In this document: one piece after another, positions 1 to 8,156 of the stretch
Layout of the letters: each line of letters opens with the position of its first letter
How positions within the stretch are numbered: the first letter of the stretch is position 1
Assembly (NCBI RefSeq): GCF_010894435.1
Contig: NZ_JAAIXZ010000002.1
Coordinates: 186,001 to 250,000, forward strand
Direction of reading: 5' to 3'
DNA length: 64,000 nt
Origin: Pyxidicoccus trucidator
Lineage (GTDB): Bacteria; Myxococcota; Myxococcia; Myxococcales; Myxococcaceae
Translations under genes and position numbers: made by a program
Notes under the pieces: model-generated
Seen by the model: the letters and a program-made list of their open reading frames with translations, nothing else
The model's database searches: none
Told to the model about the DNA's origin: nothing

Positions 1-213
1 CAGCAGGCGCGGGTCGTCCATGTACCGCGCGCCGGCGAGCTGCCGCTCCCGCGTGAGGCCGAGGGAGAGCTGCCGGACGCCCGCGCCCACCTCCTTCACC
101 TCCTGGGGGGTGAGGCGTGTCTCGGGCCCGTCGCCCTTGCCGCGCGAGGCTCGCCACACGGCGATGAGCCTCGGCATCCACCGCTCCAGGTCCTTGCTGT
201 ACGCGTTGCTCAT
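1..213 (-). CDS. N-terminal part of a probable SAM-dependent methyltransferase-like protein (runs off the window)
   Basis: Seventy-one codons read leftward from an ATG at 213 and continue past base 1, so only the N-terminus is present. The protein starts MSNAYSKDLERWMPRLIAVW and contains a basic linker and the stretch LTRERQLAGARYMDDPRLL. That last stretch resembles the region just before the methyltransferase fold in some myxobacterial class I methyltransferases (possibly Rsm22-like), but no SAM-binding motif is inside the window. The function is therefore a guess from similarity I remember, not something visible. It is divergent from the ABC genes and shares with them the 214-336 intergenic region, which holds a duplicated hairpin. 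Confidence 0.6.
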   Translation of the reverse strand, partial: MSNAYSKDLERWMPRLIAVWRASRGKGDGPETRLTPQEVKEVGAGVRQLSLGLTRERQLAGARYMDDPRLL

Positions 214-216
214 CCG

Positions 217-328
217 GCCAAACCTTCGACTGTGGGGCCGCCTCCCGGGGGCGGCCACGTCAACCCGTTGTCATCCCGCCAAGGCTTCGACTGCGAGGTC
301 GCCACCCGGGAGCGACCGCGTTAAACCC
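217..328 (+). repeat. Two tandem copies of a 61-bp-period hairpin element in the ABC operon leader
   Basis: Copy 1 (217-266) and copy 2 (278-328) are offset by 61 bp. Both start with GCCAA, two variable bases, then CTTCGACTG, and both end near CG(T)TAA(A)CCC. Between these lies an inverted repeat: GGCCGCC/GGCGGCC with a 7-nt loop (236-256) in copy 1 and GGTCGC/GCGACC with a 9-nt loop (297-317) in copy 2. Both loops contain CCCGGG. The stems differ in sequence but still pair, so structure rather than sequence seems to be kept. Copy 2 ends 8 bases before the ATG at 337. It may be a leader RNA structure, a protein-binding repeat or a terminator duplicated between divergent genes. Confidence 0.65.
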
Positions 329-336
329 TGGCCTAC

Positions 337-753
337 ATGATTTCCGTCCGCGGCCTGCGCAAGCACTACAAAGTCCACAAGCGCCCGCCGGGCCTGAAGG
401 CGGCCCTTCGCTCGCTCGTCCACCGGACCTACACCACTGCGAAGGCCGTGGACGGTATTTCGTTCGACATCCGTCCCGGCGAGCGCGTGGGCTTCCTGGG
501 CCCCAACGGCGCCGGGAAGACGACGACGCTCAAGGGCCGGGTGGTGACGCACGAGGCGGGCACCGCGGTGCTCCAGGTGCCGCAGGAGGCCGTGAATGCC
601 ACCATCTCCCGCGCGCTGGCGGGGCTGCCGGTGACGGACCTCACGGTGGAGAACGCGCCGCTGGAGGAGGTCATGAGCGAGCTGTTCGCGGAGAACAAGG
701 CGCGCCGGGTGGCGGCCGCCGGGGCCACCGCGGGAGCGCCGGTGCCGGCATGA
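337..753 (+). pseudogene. ABC-2 exporter ATP-binding protein with an internal in-frame deletion
   Basis: The first ~66 residues are a normal NatA/CcmA-like ABC start: [15 protein letters not shown], then a Walker A motif [10 protein letters not shown] at about residues 55-64. The reading frame then jumps directly (around base 533) to a C-terminal tail ending in [14 protein letters not shown], which in full-length relatives follows the nucleotide-binding domain. The Q-loop, LSGGQ-type signature, Walker B and H-loop are all absent. The product is 138 aa where the family has about 310-340, so roughly 180-200 residues are missing without a frameshift. It cannot hydrolyse ATP. The stop overlaps the next ATG (ATGA), so translational coupling to the permease is kept. 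It could be a real deletion or an assembly artefact. Confidence 0.8.
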
Positions 754-1553
754 GCCTGCGCACCACGCTGCGTGCCATGCCCACGCTGCTGCGGGTGGGC
801 TTCGCCGAGGCGGTGGCCTACCGCGCGGAGATGCTCATCTGGGTGCTGTCCACGACCATGCCGCTGGTCAACATGGTGCTCTGGATGGCGGTGGCGCGCA
901 CCGCGCCGGTGGGCCGCTTCGGGCAGGCGGACTTCGTGGGCTACTTCCTGGCCACCTTCGCGGTGCGCCAGCTCACCAGCTCCTGGGCCGCGTGGCTCAT
1001 CAACTGGGAGGTGCGGCAGGGGACGCTGGCCATGCGCCTGTTGCGTCCCATCTCCCCGCTGTGGGCGTACGCGGCGGAGAATGTCGCCGGCTTCCCCATG
1101 CGCCTGCTGGTGGCCGTGCCGGTGATGGTGCTCAGCGTGGTGCTGGTGGGAAGCAGTGCGGTGCCGCGGCACGCGTGGCAGTGGGGGTTCTTCGTGCTGG
1201 CGGTGCTGGGCGGGTGGGCCATCTCCTTCCTGGCCAACGTCACCATCGGCGCGCTGAGCTTCTTCCTGGGCAGCAGCCAGAAGGTGATGGAGGTGTGGAT
1301 GGTCCTCTTCTTCGTCTGCTCCGGCTACATGTACCCGGTGGAGCTGCTGCCGGCGGGCCTGCGCACCCTCATCGACTGGCTGCCGTTCCGCTACCAGATT
1401 GGCTTCCCGGTGGAGCTGATGACGGGCGCGCACGACTGGCGCGAGGCGCTGGCGCTCCTGGGCGCGCAGTGGACCTGGGTGGCGCTGCTGGGCGTGTTGA
1501 CTGTCTTCGTGTGGAAGCAGGGCGTGAAGCGCTTCGCGGCGTTTGGAGGGTAG
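750..1553 (+). CDS. ABC-2 type transporter permease
   Basis: A 267-aa hydrophobic protein with about six membrane segments, arranged like the ABC-2 permeases (ABC2_membrane_6/DUF990-like) that pair with NatA-type ATPases. The start ATG at 750 overlaps the stop of the damaged ATPase gene, so the two were made together. Landmarks are a conserved amphipathic N-terminus with R-A-E-M, a central [18 protein letters not shown] loop, and the C-terminal [20 protein letters not shown] segment. Length and ends look intact. Related exporters usually have a second permease directly downstream, but here a short hairpin-containing gap and a Kelch gene follow. With its ATPase gutted, this permease is probably orphaned unless another ATPase serves it. 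Confidence 0.85.
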   Translation: MSLRTTLRAMPTLLRVGFAEAVAYRAEMLIWVLSTTMPLVNMVLWMAVARTAPVGRFGQADFVGYFLATFAVRQLTSSWAAWLINWEVRQGTLAMRLLRPISPLWAYAAENVAGFPMRLLVAVPVMVLSVVLVGSSAVPRHAWQWGFFVLAVLGGWAISFLANVTIGALSFFLGSSQKVMEVWMVLFFVCSGYMYPVELLPAGLRTLIDWLPFRYQIGFPVELMTGAHDWREALALLGAQWTWVALLGVLTVFVWKQGVKRFAAFGG

Positions 1554-1603
1554 GGGGCTGGGTGGGCTCCGTCTCCCGGTGAACGCTTGCCTGCCCTCTG
1601 AGG

Positions 1604-1644
1604 CCGGGTTTTCCCGGACCCAGTCGGGGACAAGTGTCCACTGG
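1604..1644 (+). terminator. Two adjacent hairpins between the ABC operon and the Kelch gene
   Basis: CCGGG/CCCGG with a TTTT loop (1604-1617) lies about 50 bp after the permease stop and may end its transcript. Next to it, CCAGT...ACTGG flanks an inner GGACA/TGTCC stem with a 2-nt loop (1620-1644). The second structure lies about 100 bp before the Kelch start and could belong to that gene's leader. There is no U-tract after either. Confidence 0.4.
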
Positions 1645-1748
1645 CGACCTGTGGAATGGCCTCAAGTACGCTGTATGCGGTAAAGGCCGCCAGGCGTGGA
1701 CCCCCGTCCGCGTACTACCCCCCCAAGTCGCAAGAGGACTCCCTCCCC

Positions 1749-3941
1749 ATGAATGGACCTGTTGGGTTCGGCCGGTTGGCCGCGCTCGTGTTGACGCTCG
1801 CCGTAGCGGGCTGTTCACACGAGGATTTTGCAGAGGCGCTGCATGAGGCGGCGTCTCCCTCGCGCCTGGAAGAAGGCTCTGTCCCCGCCTGGTCGGCGAC
1901 CGCCAGCATGTCCACGCAGCGGGTGGACCACACCGCCACGCTGCTGCCCTCGGGCGCGGTGCTGGTGGCCGGCGGGCAGTCCGCCACCGCGGAGATGTAT
2001 GACGTGAAGCTGGCCCGCTGGTCTTCCGCAGGCACCCTGGTGTCCGTGCGGCGCCGGCACACCGCGACGCTGCTGCCCTCCGGAAAGGTGCTCGTCGTGG
2101 GCGGTGACTCCGCCGCCGCCGCCACCGGCACCGCGGAGCTGTATGACCCGGCCACGGGCCTCTGGACGGCCACGGGCAGCCTGGACACCCTGCGCTCCGG
2201 CCACACCGCGACGCTGCTGTCCTCCGGGAAGGTGCTGGTGGTGGGCGGCGACAACAACGCGGGCGGCGGGCTGGCGAGCGCGAGGCTCTATGACCCGGCC
2301 ACGGGCACGTGGGCGGTGACGGGCAGCCTCTCCGGGGCTCGCGTCGGGCATGTCGCCACGACGCTGCCATCCGGCCAGGTGCTGGTGACGGGCGGGCGCA
2401 GGGGCCCGAGCAGCAGCACCTTCCTCCGGAGCGCCGAGCTGTATGACCCGGCCACGGGCACGTGGACCGCCACCGGCTCCATGCGCGGTGTGCGCTCCGG
2501 CCACTCCGCCACGCTGCTGCTGTCCGGCAACGTGCTGGTGGCGGGCGGGATGATTGACGACTTCACCGCCACGCGGGGCTCCGAGCTGTATGACCCGGCC
2601 ACGGGCCTCTGGACGGACACCACCGGCCCGCTGCTCTCCGAGCGCGGGGGGCACACCGCCACGCTGCTGCACTCGGGCGAGGTGCTCGTCACCGGCGGCA
2701 CGGATGGCGGGGACCCCTATCTCCAGAGCACCACGTTGTATGACCCGACCAGCGGCCGGTGGTTCAGCACGTACTCCATGGCGACGAGCCGGCTGGGCCA
2801 CACCGCCACGCTGCTGAACACGGGCCACGTGTTCGTCGCGGGAGGCCGCCCGGATGGCGGGCCGGGCTCCGCCACCGCGGAGCGCTATTCGCCTCCGTCG
2901 CCTCCGTGGCTCCTCACGGGCTCCATGGCGGCGGCCCGCTACCACCACTCGGCCACGGTGCTGGACTCCGGCACGGTGCTGGTGGCGGGAGGCACGGCCA
3001 CCGGCGGCAGCGCGCTGATGGGGGCCGAGCGCTACGACGAGCACACGAAGACCTGGGTGGCGGCGGGCACGCTCAACACCGCGCGCTTCCTGCACAGCGC
3101 CACGAAGCTGCCCTCCGGAAAGGTGCTGGTGGCGGGAGGGCAGGGGAGCTCGTCGGCCTTCCTGTCCTCCGCCGAGCTGTACGACGCGGCCACCCACGTC
3201 TGGACGCCCACGGGCGCGCTGACCTCGCCGCGCTCGCGGCACACCGCGACGCTGCTGCCCACGGGGCAGGTGCTGGTGACGGGGGGCCGCTCGGGCTCCA
3301 CCTTCAGCACCATTCTTGCCACCGCCGAGCTGTATGACCCGGCCACCGCCACCTGGCGCTCCGCGCCGTCCATGAGCCGGCGGCGGCTCAGCCACACCGC
3401 GACGCTGCTGCAGTCCGGCAGGGTGCTGGTGGTCGGTGGCACCTCTCCGGACGGGGATGCCGCCACCGCGGAGGTGTATGACCCGACCACCGGGGTCTGG
3501 ACTTCCACCGGCTCGCTCGCGGCCACCCGCTACGGGCACGCGGCGGTGGCGCTGCGCAACGGCAAGGTGCTGGTGGTGGGCGGCTGGGGCGCGCAAGGCG
3601 CCGTGGCCACCGCGGAGCTGTATGACCCGAACACCGGCCTGTGGACCGCGGTGGCCTCCATGTCCACCCCGCGCTACGGCCCCCTGGCCTCGCTGCTGGA
3701 GCCCTCCGGCCGCGTGCTGGTGCTGGGCGGCGACGGCGGAGGCACTGTCGGCCTGCTGGACACCTCGGAGGTGTATGACCCGATTACCGGCCTGTGGGCC
3801 CCCTCGGGCTCGCTGTCCACGCCCGTGACGAGCGCCGGCGTGGCGAAGCTGCTGTCCGCGTCCGGACAGGTGCTCATCTGCGGCGGCATGGGGACCAGCG
3901 GCGCCCTGGCCTCCACGGAGCTGTACACCCCGGCCCTCTGA
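1749..3941 (+). CDS. Kelch-repeat lipoprotein (14 repeats)
   Basis: I chose the ATG at 1749 over one at 1656 because it starts a lipoprotein signal peptide: MNGPVGFGRLAALVLTLAVA, then AGC, giving a lipobox ending at the cysteine. The mature 700-residue part is made of 14 Kelch units, each with the pattern R..HTATLLPSGKVLV.GG and, in most, AELYDPATG.W. Fourteen is two seven-bladed beta-propellers or one large ring; the last unit ends ASTELYTPAL. The protein is probably anchored to a membrane or exported, and such propellers usually bind carbohydrate or protein partners. The DNA of the repeats is unusually uniform (for example GAGCTGTATGACCCGGCCAC recurs), suggesting duplication or gene conversion. 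No catalytic motif is visible. Confidence 0.88.
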   Translation: MNGPVGFGRLAALVLTLAVAGCSHEDFAEALHEAASPSRLEEGSVPAWSATASMSTQRVDHTATLLPSGAVLVAGGQSATAEMYDVKLARWSSAGTLVSVRRRHTATLLPSGKVLVVGGDSAAAATGTAELYDPATGLWTATGSLDTLRSGHTATLLSSGKVLVVGGDNNAGGGLASARLYDPATGTWAVTGSLSGARVGHVATTLPSGQVLVTGGRRGPSSSTFLRSAELYDPATGTWTATGSMRGVRSGHSATLLLSGNVLVAGGMIDDFTATRGSELYDPATGLWTDTTGPLLSERGGHTATLLHSGEVLVTGGTDGGDPYLQSTTLYDPTSGRWFSTYSMATSRLGHTATLLNTGHVFVAGGRPDGGPGSATAERYSPPSPPWLLTGSMAAARYHHSATVLDSGTVLVAGGTATGGSALMGAERYDEHTKTWVAAGTLNTARFLHSATKLPSGKVLVAGGQGSSSAFLSSAELYDAATHVWTPTGALTSPRSRHTATLLPTGQVLVTGGRSGSTFSTILATAELYDPATATWRSAPSMSRRRLSHTATLLQSGRVLVVGGTSPDGDAATAEVYDPTTGVWTSTGSLAATRYGHAAVALRNGKVLVVGGWGAQGAVATAELYDPNTGLWTAVASMSTPRYGPLASLLEPSGRVLVLGGDGGGTVGLLDTSEVYDPITGLWAPSGSLSTPVTSAGVAKLLSASGQVLICGGMGTSGALASTELYTPAL

Positions 3942-4048
3942 GCGCCGGGGCTCCGCCTCAAGTCCTTTGTATTGGGGCGGACGGCTCACACTGGGGGTGA
4001 GAAGCGACCCGTTGACTCAAATGTCAACCGTGCAAGGCTTTGCCCGCT

Positions 4049-4068
4049 CTCCCAGGTAGTCCTGGGAG
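4049..4068 (+). promoter_or_regulatory. Perfect 8-bp hairpin in the lipase leader
   Basis: CTCCCAGG and CCTGGGAG pair around a TAGT loop, 44 bases before the lipase ATG at 4112. It is followed by GGGCG rather than a T-run, so it could be a leader structure or a terminator for the Kelch gene. Confidence 0.4.
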
Positions 4069-4111
4069 GGGCGTGTGCCTTTCCCCCCAAAGAAGAATGA
4101 AGGAGCCGGTG

Positions 4112-5224
4112 ATGAAGAGGCTTCAGGCAGTCCTCGTGACAGTGGTGTGCGCGGGAGTGCTCGGGCTTGCGCCCGAGGCCCGTGCGGGCGCTGCGAAGAC
4201 GACGTACCCGGTGGTGTTCGCGCATGGCATGGGCGGGTTCGACGACCTGCTCGGCTACGACTACTGGGGTAACGACTTCGGCATGTTCGTGGGGGACGCG
4301 TGTGACGCGTTCCTCGAGACGGACTGCAACGAGGACATCGACGCGGGGCAGAAGTCCTTCGTGGCCCAGGTGGCGCCGTTCCAGTCCTCGGAAGTACGGG
4401 GGCTGGACCTGGCGAACGACATCGAGGGCTTCATGGCGAGCTCCGGCGCGTCGAAGGTGAACCTCATCGGTCACTCGCAGGGTGGCATCGACGCGCGCAA
4501 GGCGGCGCGGGTGCTGCGCGAGCGGCGCGGTGTCACGACGGTGGCGGTGCTGGTGAGCGTGTCCTCGCCGCACCGGGGCTCTCCGGTGGCGAAGTACATC
4601 CTGGACCTGAAGCCGGGCGTCAGCAGTGTCGTCGCCGCGCTGGCGGAGTACTACGGCGACGTCGTGTACCGGGCGGGCAATGACGCGTTCGCGGGCGCCA
4701 AGCAGCTCGTCTACAACGACTACTCGGCCACGGACGGCGTCACCACGGGCATGAAGGCGTTCAACGACAAGTACCCGGTGAGCACCAGCTACGCGGGCCG
4801 CTACGTGTCGCTCATCACCGCGCAGAACGGGGCAAATGTGAACCCGGCGCTGTACCTGCTGTCCGAGTTCTTCTTCGACATCGACGGGGACGGGTACTGC
4901 GCCAACGACGGCGACAACGACGGCGCGGGCGGCTGCGGCGACGGCGTCCGCAACGAGGCGGACGACGACGGCCTCGTGGGCATCAACTCGCAGCAGATGG
5001 GCTACCGGCTGCGCTACTCCGAGTCGGCGCTCGGCTTCGACTCGGTGGCGAATGACGCCATCGCGCAGGTGACGAACCTCAACGCGCCGACCAGCGCGCA
5101 GATGACGTCCACCTCCAGCGTCATCTCCCAGGACCACCTGGACGTGGTGGGCGTGGGTCCGGACACCTTCGACGAGCCCGAGTTCTACGCCGCCATCTTC
5201 CAGTACATCGCGACGTACGACTGA
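4112..5224 (+). CDS. Secreted triacylglycerol lipase / alpha-beta hydrolase
   Basis: The ATG at 4112 is preferred because AAGGAG (4100-4105) lies 6 bases upstream and because it begins a Sec signal peptide, MKRLQAVLVTVVCAGVLGLA, cleaved near APEARA. The 370-aa protein has the oxyanion-side motif FAHGMGG at ~36-42 and the nucleophile elbow GHSQGG with Ser at ~122, as in Pseudomonas/Burkholderia-type (family I) lipases. The catalytic His is probably in SQDHLDVVG near the C-terminus. A stretch DIDGDGYCANDGDNDGAG could bind calcium. It should hydrolyse ester bonds of lipids outside the cytoplasm, fitting a predatory or scavenging lifestyle. It stands alone and ends at a strong hairpin (5240-5260). 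Confidence 0.88.
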   Translation: MKRLQAVLVTVVCAGVLGLAPEARAGAAKTTYPVVFAHGMGGFDDLLGYDYWGNDFGMFVGDACDAFLETDCNEDIDAGQKSFVAQVAPFQSSEVRGLDLANDIEGFMASSGASKVNLIGHSQGGIDARKAARVLRERRGVTTVAVLVSVSSPHRGSPVAKYILDLKPGVSSVVAALAEYYGDVVYRAGNDAFAGAKQLVYNDYSATDGVTTGMKAFNDKYPVSTSYAGRYVSLITAQNGANVNPALYLLSEFFFDIDGDGYCANDGDNDGAGGCGDGVRNEADDDGLVGINSQQMGYRLRYSESALGFDSVANDAIAQVTNLNAPTSAQMTSTSSVISQDHLDVVGVGPDTFDEPEFYAAIFQYIATYD

Positions 5225-5239
5225 GCCGTGACACCCGCG

Positions 5240-5260
5240 GGGCCCGGCGTGTCCGGGCCC
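5240..5260. terminator. Bidirectional hairpin between convergent genes
   Basis: GGGCCCGG and CCGGGCCC form a perfect 8-bp stem with a CGTGT loop. It lies 15 bp after the lipase stop and 12 bp from the stop of the leftward gene at 5273. No U-tract is present. Confidence 0.6.
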
Positions 5261-5272
5261 TGCTTCCTGGCT

Positions 5273-6175
5273 TCACGCGCCGGGTTGAGGCACCTCGGCC
5301 TCCTCGGACTCCACGCCGTAGAACGCGAGGCACTCCACCTCGCGCCCGCGCACCACGCGCTTGCCGTCGAGCGGGCCTCCGTGCGCGGTGACGACGGTGC
5401 ACTGGCCCTCCTCCTCGTCCTTGTCGAAGTAGAGGACCACCCAGTCCTTCGTGGTGCCCTGCTGGTGTGCCAGCGCCGTGTTCGAGAACAGGGCCCGGAT
5501 GTTCCACCCCTCCACCTTGCGGCGCAGCACCGGCAGCCACGCCTCGCCCGAGGGGTTGAAGCGGCGCGGTGCAATCGTCCGCAGCGCTCCCTCCGCCGAG
5601 CGTCGGCGGTACTCCTCGTCCACCTGGAGCAGCAGCCCCAATTCCGGCTGCGCGCCCCGTGCCGGTGTCGCATGCAGGCGCGCCGCCCTCCGCCGGCTCT
5701 GCCCCAGCCGCGTCTCCAGCAGCTCGCGCACCTGCTGTCCGCGCCGGGGCCCGAAGCCCTCCACCTTCTCCAGCCTCCCGTCGTGCGCCGCCTGCTCCAG
5801 CTCCTCCAGCGTCTGCACCCCGAGCTCCTCATGGATGCGCCGCGCCAGCTCCGGACCGATGCCCGGCACGCTGGCGAGGAGCCGCTCGGGTGTGGCCTCG
5901 GACTCCAGCCGATCGAGCATGCCGAGCTGCCCCGTCCGCACGAACTCCGCCACCGCCGCCGCGATGCTCCTGCCCACTCCCGGCAGCTTTCGCAGCCCCG
6001 CCTCACCCTCCGAGGCGAGCACCTCCGCCACCGCCGTCGGCCACGTCGCGATGGAGGTCGCGGCCTTCCGGTAGGCATTCACCCGGAACGGCATGGAGTC
6101 CTGCTCTTCCAGCAGGTCCGCCACACGCTCCAGCATGTCGGCGACGTCGATGTTGTCCTTCCATTTCGTGCCCAT
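5273..6175 (-). CDS. PolX-like helix-hairpin-helix DNA-binding protein lacking a polymerase domain
   Basis: The start at 6175 (MGTKWKDNIDVADML) has GAGG 8 bases upstream. Residues 1-~170 resemble the N-terminal 8-kDa and fingers part of family X DNA polymerases: an N-terminal helical bundle with FRVNAYRKAA, then HhH motifs LRKLPGVGRSIAAAV, LASVPGIGPELARRI and VEGFGPRRGQQV. The palm with its catalytic aspartates is absent. Instead there is a ~120-residue C-terminal region (GALRTIAPRRFNPSGEAWLP ... VVLYFDKDEEEGQCTVVT) that I do not assign to a known fold. The protein is 300 aa, about half a bacterial PolX. It probably binds gapped or branched DNA; a catalytic role cannot be claimed. Confidence 0.8.
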   Translation of the reverse strand: MGTKWKDNIDVADMLERVADLLEEQDSMPFRVNAYRKAATSIATWPTAVAEVLASEGEAGLRKLPGVGRSIAAAVAEFVRTGQLGMLDRLESEATPERLLASVPGIGPELARRIHEELGVQTLEELEQAAHDGRLEKVEGFGPRRGQQVRELLETRLGQSRRRAARLHATPARGAQPELGLLLQVDEEYRRRSAEGALRTIAPRRFNPSGEAWLPVLRRKVEGWNIRALFSNTALAHQQGTTKDWVVLYFDKDEEEGQCTVVTAHGGPLDGKRVVRGREVECLAFYGVESEEAEVPQPGA

Positions 6176-6489
6176 GACTACCTCGAAGGTGGGTGGCCCG
6201 GAGACCGACGTCCACCCCCGGCCCCTCCCACGCCTGTCCTGGCAGGCAGGCGGGCCTCGCGGCGCCAACCTGCCTGCGCGGGAGTCCTTACCGCCGGGGC
6301 GTGCTCCACCGCCTGGCGTCGGCTGCCTGGCTGGGGAGCGCTGGCGGGAGAGGCGGCTCCCACCCGGGGCCCTGGGAGCCCCGCCGCTCGGAGGAGAAGG
6401 CCCGTTCCGCCGCATGGGGTCCGGCCTGACCGCCCGGCGCTCGTTGCGGGCTGCAAGGAAAGACCGCGCGTGATAGTTGGCCTCGGGTC

Positions 6490-8118
6490 ATGACGAACGA
6501 GCTCGACAGGGAGGTCGCCCGGCGGCGCACCTTCGCGATCATCTCCCACCCCGACGCGGGAAAGACCACGCTCACGGAGAAGCTGCTGCTCTACGGCGGC
6601 GCCATCCACCTGGCCGGCAGCGTCAAGGCCAAGCGCGCGCGGCGGCACGCCACCAGCGACTGGATGGAGCTGGAGAAAGAGCGCGGAATCTCCGTGACGT
6701 CGTCCGTGCTCCAGTTCGTCTACCGCGACCACGCGGTGAACCTGCTGGACACCCCGGGCCACCAGGACTTCTCCGAGGACACCTACCGCACGCTGGCGGC
6801 GGCCGACTCGGCGGTGATGCTCATCGACGCCGCGAAGGGCGTCGAGCCCCAGACGAAGAAGCTCTTCAAGGTCTGCCGCCTGCGCGGCATCCCCATCTTC
6901 ACCTTCGTCAACAAGCTGGACCGGTACGGCCGCGAGCCGCTGGACCTCATGGACGAGCTGGAGCAGGTGCTCGGCATCCGCTCCTACCCGATGAACTGGC
7001 CCATCGGCATGGGGCCGGACTTCCGCGGCGTCTATGACCGGAAGGCCCGCGTCGTCCACCTCTTCTCCGCCGAGGGCTCCCACGGCGAGTCCGAGGTGGC
7101 CGAGCGCTCGGTGTCCATCGACTCGGACGAAATCAAGAGCGTCCTCTCCGAGTCCGAGCTGGAGAAGCTCCACGGCGACATCGAGCTGCTGGACATCGGC
7201 GGTGACGAGTTCACCCGCGAGAAGCACGACTCGGGGCAGCTGTCGCCGATGTTCTTCGGCAGCGCGATGACGAACTTCGGCGTGCGCCCCTTCCTGGACG
7301 AGTTCCTGGACCTGGCGCCCGCGCCCACCCCTCGCCCCACGAAGACGGGCCCGCGCGACCCGACGAACCCGAAGTTCGCGGGCTTCGTCTTCAAGATTCA
7401 GGCGAACATGGACCCGGCGCACCGAGACCGCATCGCCTTCATGCGCGTGGTGAGCGGGCGCTACACGAAGGGCATGAGCGCCTACCACTCGCGCCTGGGC
7501 AAGGAAGTGCGCCTGGCCAAGCCGAGCCAGTTCATGGCCGCCGAGCGCACGGCGATTGAAGACGCGTGGCCCGGAGACGTCATCGGCCTGTTCGACCCGG
7601 GGCAGTACCGCATCGGCGACACGCTGGCCGAGGGCAGCACCGACGTGGAGTTCGAGGGCGTGCCGCGCTTCAGCCCCGAGTTCTTCGCCGTGGTGCGCTC
7701 GAAGGACCCGCTCCGCCGCAAGCAGATGGAGAAGGGCCTGGAGCAGCTCTCCGAGGAGGGCACGGTGCAGATCTTCCAGCAGCTGCAGATGGGCATGAAG
7801 GACCCCATCGTCGGCGTGGTGGGCGCCCTCCAGTTCGAGGTGCTGCAGTACCGGCTGGAGCACGAGTACGGGGCGAAGATTGCCCTGGACCGGCTGCCCT
7901 TCAGCCACGCGCGCTGGGTGGTGGGCCCCAACTTCGACCCCAAGTCGTTCGACTGGGAGGGCAACCGCCAGACGGTGCAGGACCGCGACGGGCTGCCGCT
8001 GGTGCTCTTCCGCGACGACTGGGCGCTCCAGCACGCCGAGGACAAGCACCCGGAGCTGAAGTTCGTCTCCGAGGCGCCCATGCTCCGCAAGGTGGCCGAG
8101 GCGGCCACCGGCTCCTAG
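6490..8118 (+). CDS. prfC: Peptide chain release factor 3 (RF3)
   Basis: A 542-aa translational GTPase of the usual RF3 length. The G1 motif is SHPDAGKTT (19-27), the switch I/RGIS element reads KERGISVTSSVLQF, G3 is DTPGHQDF and G4 is NKLDR. The EF-G-like domain II and the RF3-type C-terminal domain follow through LEQLSEEGTVQIFQ and GALQFEVLQYRLEHEYG. RF3 drives release of class I release factors from the ribosome after termination and contributes to post-peptidyl-transfer quality control. The ATG at 6490 has only a weak upstream purine run. It is a stand-alone gene ending at a very stable hairpin shared with the convergent gene. Confidence 0.96.
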   Translation: MTNELDREVARRRTFAIISHPDAGKTTLTEKLLLYGGAIHLAGSVKAKRARRHATSDWMELEKERGISVTSSVLQFVYRDHAVNLLDTPGHQDFSEDTYRTLAAADSAVMLIDAAKGVEPQTKKLFKVCRLRGIPIFTFVNKLDRYGREPLDLMDELEQVLGIRSYPMNWPIGMGPDFRGVYDRKARVVHLFSAEGSHGESEVAERSVSIDSDEIKSVLSESELEKLHGDIELLDIGGDEFTREKHDSGQLSPMFFGSAMTNFGVRPFLDEFLDLAPAPTPRPTKTGPRDPTNPKFAGFVFKIQANMDPAHRDRIAFMRVVSGRYTKGMSAYHSRLGKEVRLAKPSQFMAAERTAIEDAWPGDVIGLFDPGQYRIGDTLAEGSTDVEFEGVPRFSPEFFAVVRSKDPLRRKQMEKGLEQLSEEGTVQIFQQLQMGMKDPIVGVVGALQFEVLQYRLEHEYGAKIALDRLPFSHARWVVGPNFDPKSFDWEGNRQTVQDRDGLPLVLFRDDWALQHAEDKHPELKFVSEAPMLRKVAEAATGS

Positions 8119-8156
8119 CCACCCGCGCGGTGGCGCCTACTTGTACGGCGCCACCG
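8118..8156. terminator. Overlapping alternative hairpins between prfC and the convergent gene
   Basis: GCCACC/GGTGGC with a 5-nt loop (8118-8134) overlaps a longer perfect 10-bp stem CGGTGGCGCC/GGCGCCACCG with a 9-nt loop (8128-8156). The two cannot form together. The longer stem contains the stop codon of the leftward gene in its loop and stem edge (8137-8139). This probably terminates transcription from both sides. Confidence 0.65.

Noticed and set aside
2130-3800. Regular repeats that might look like a CRISPR array
   Set aside because: The units lie inside a continuous reading frame, are ~150 bp apart and encode Kelch modules.
1815-3989. Long leftward open frame opposite the Kelch gene
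   Set aside because: Its RGGGQ-type repeats are antisense echoes of the Kelch repeats.
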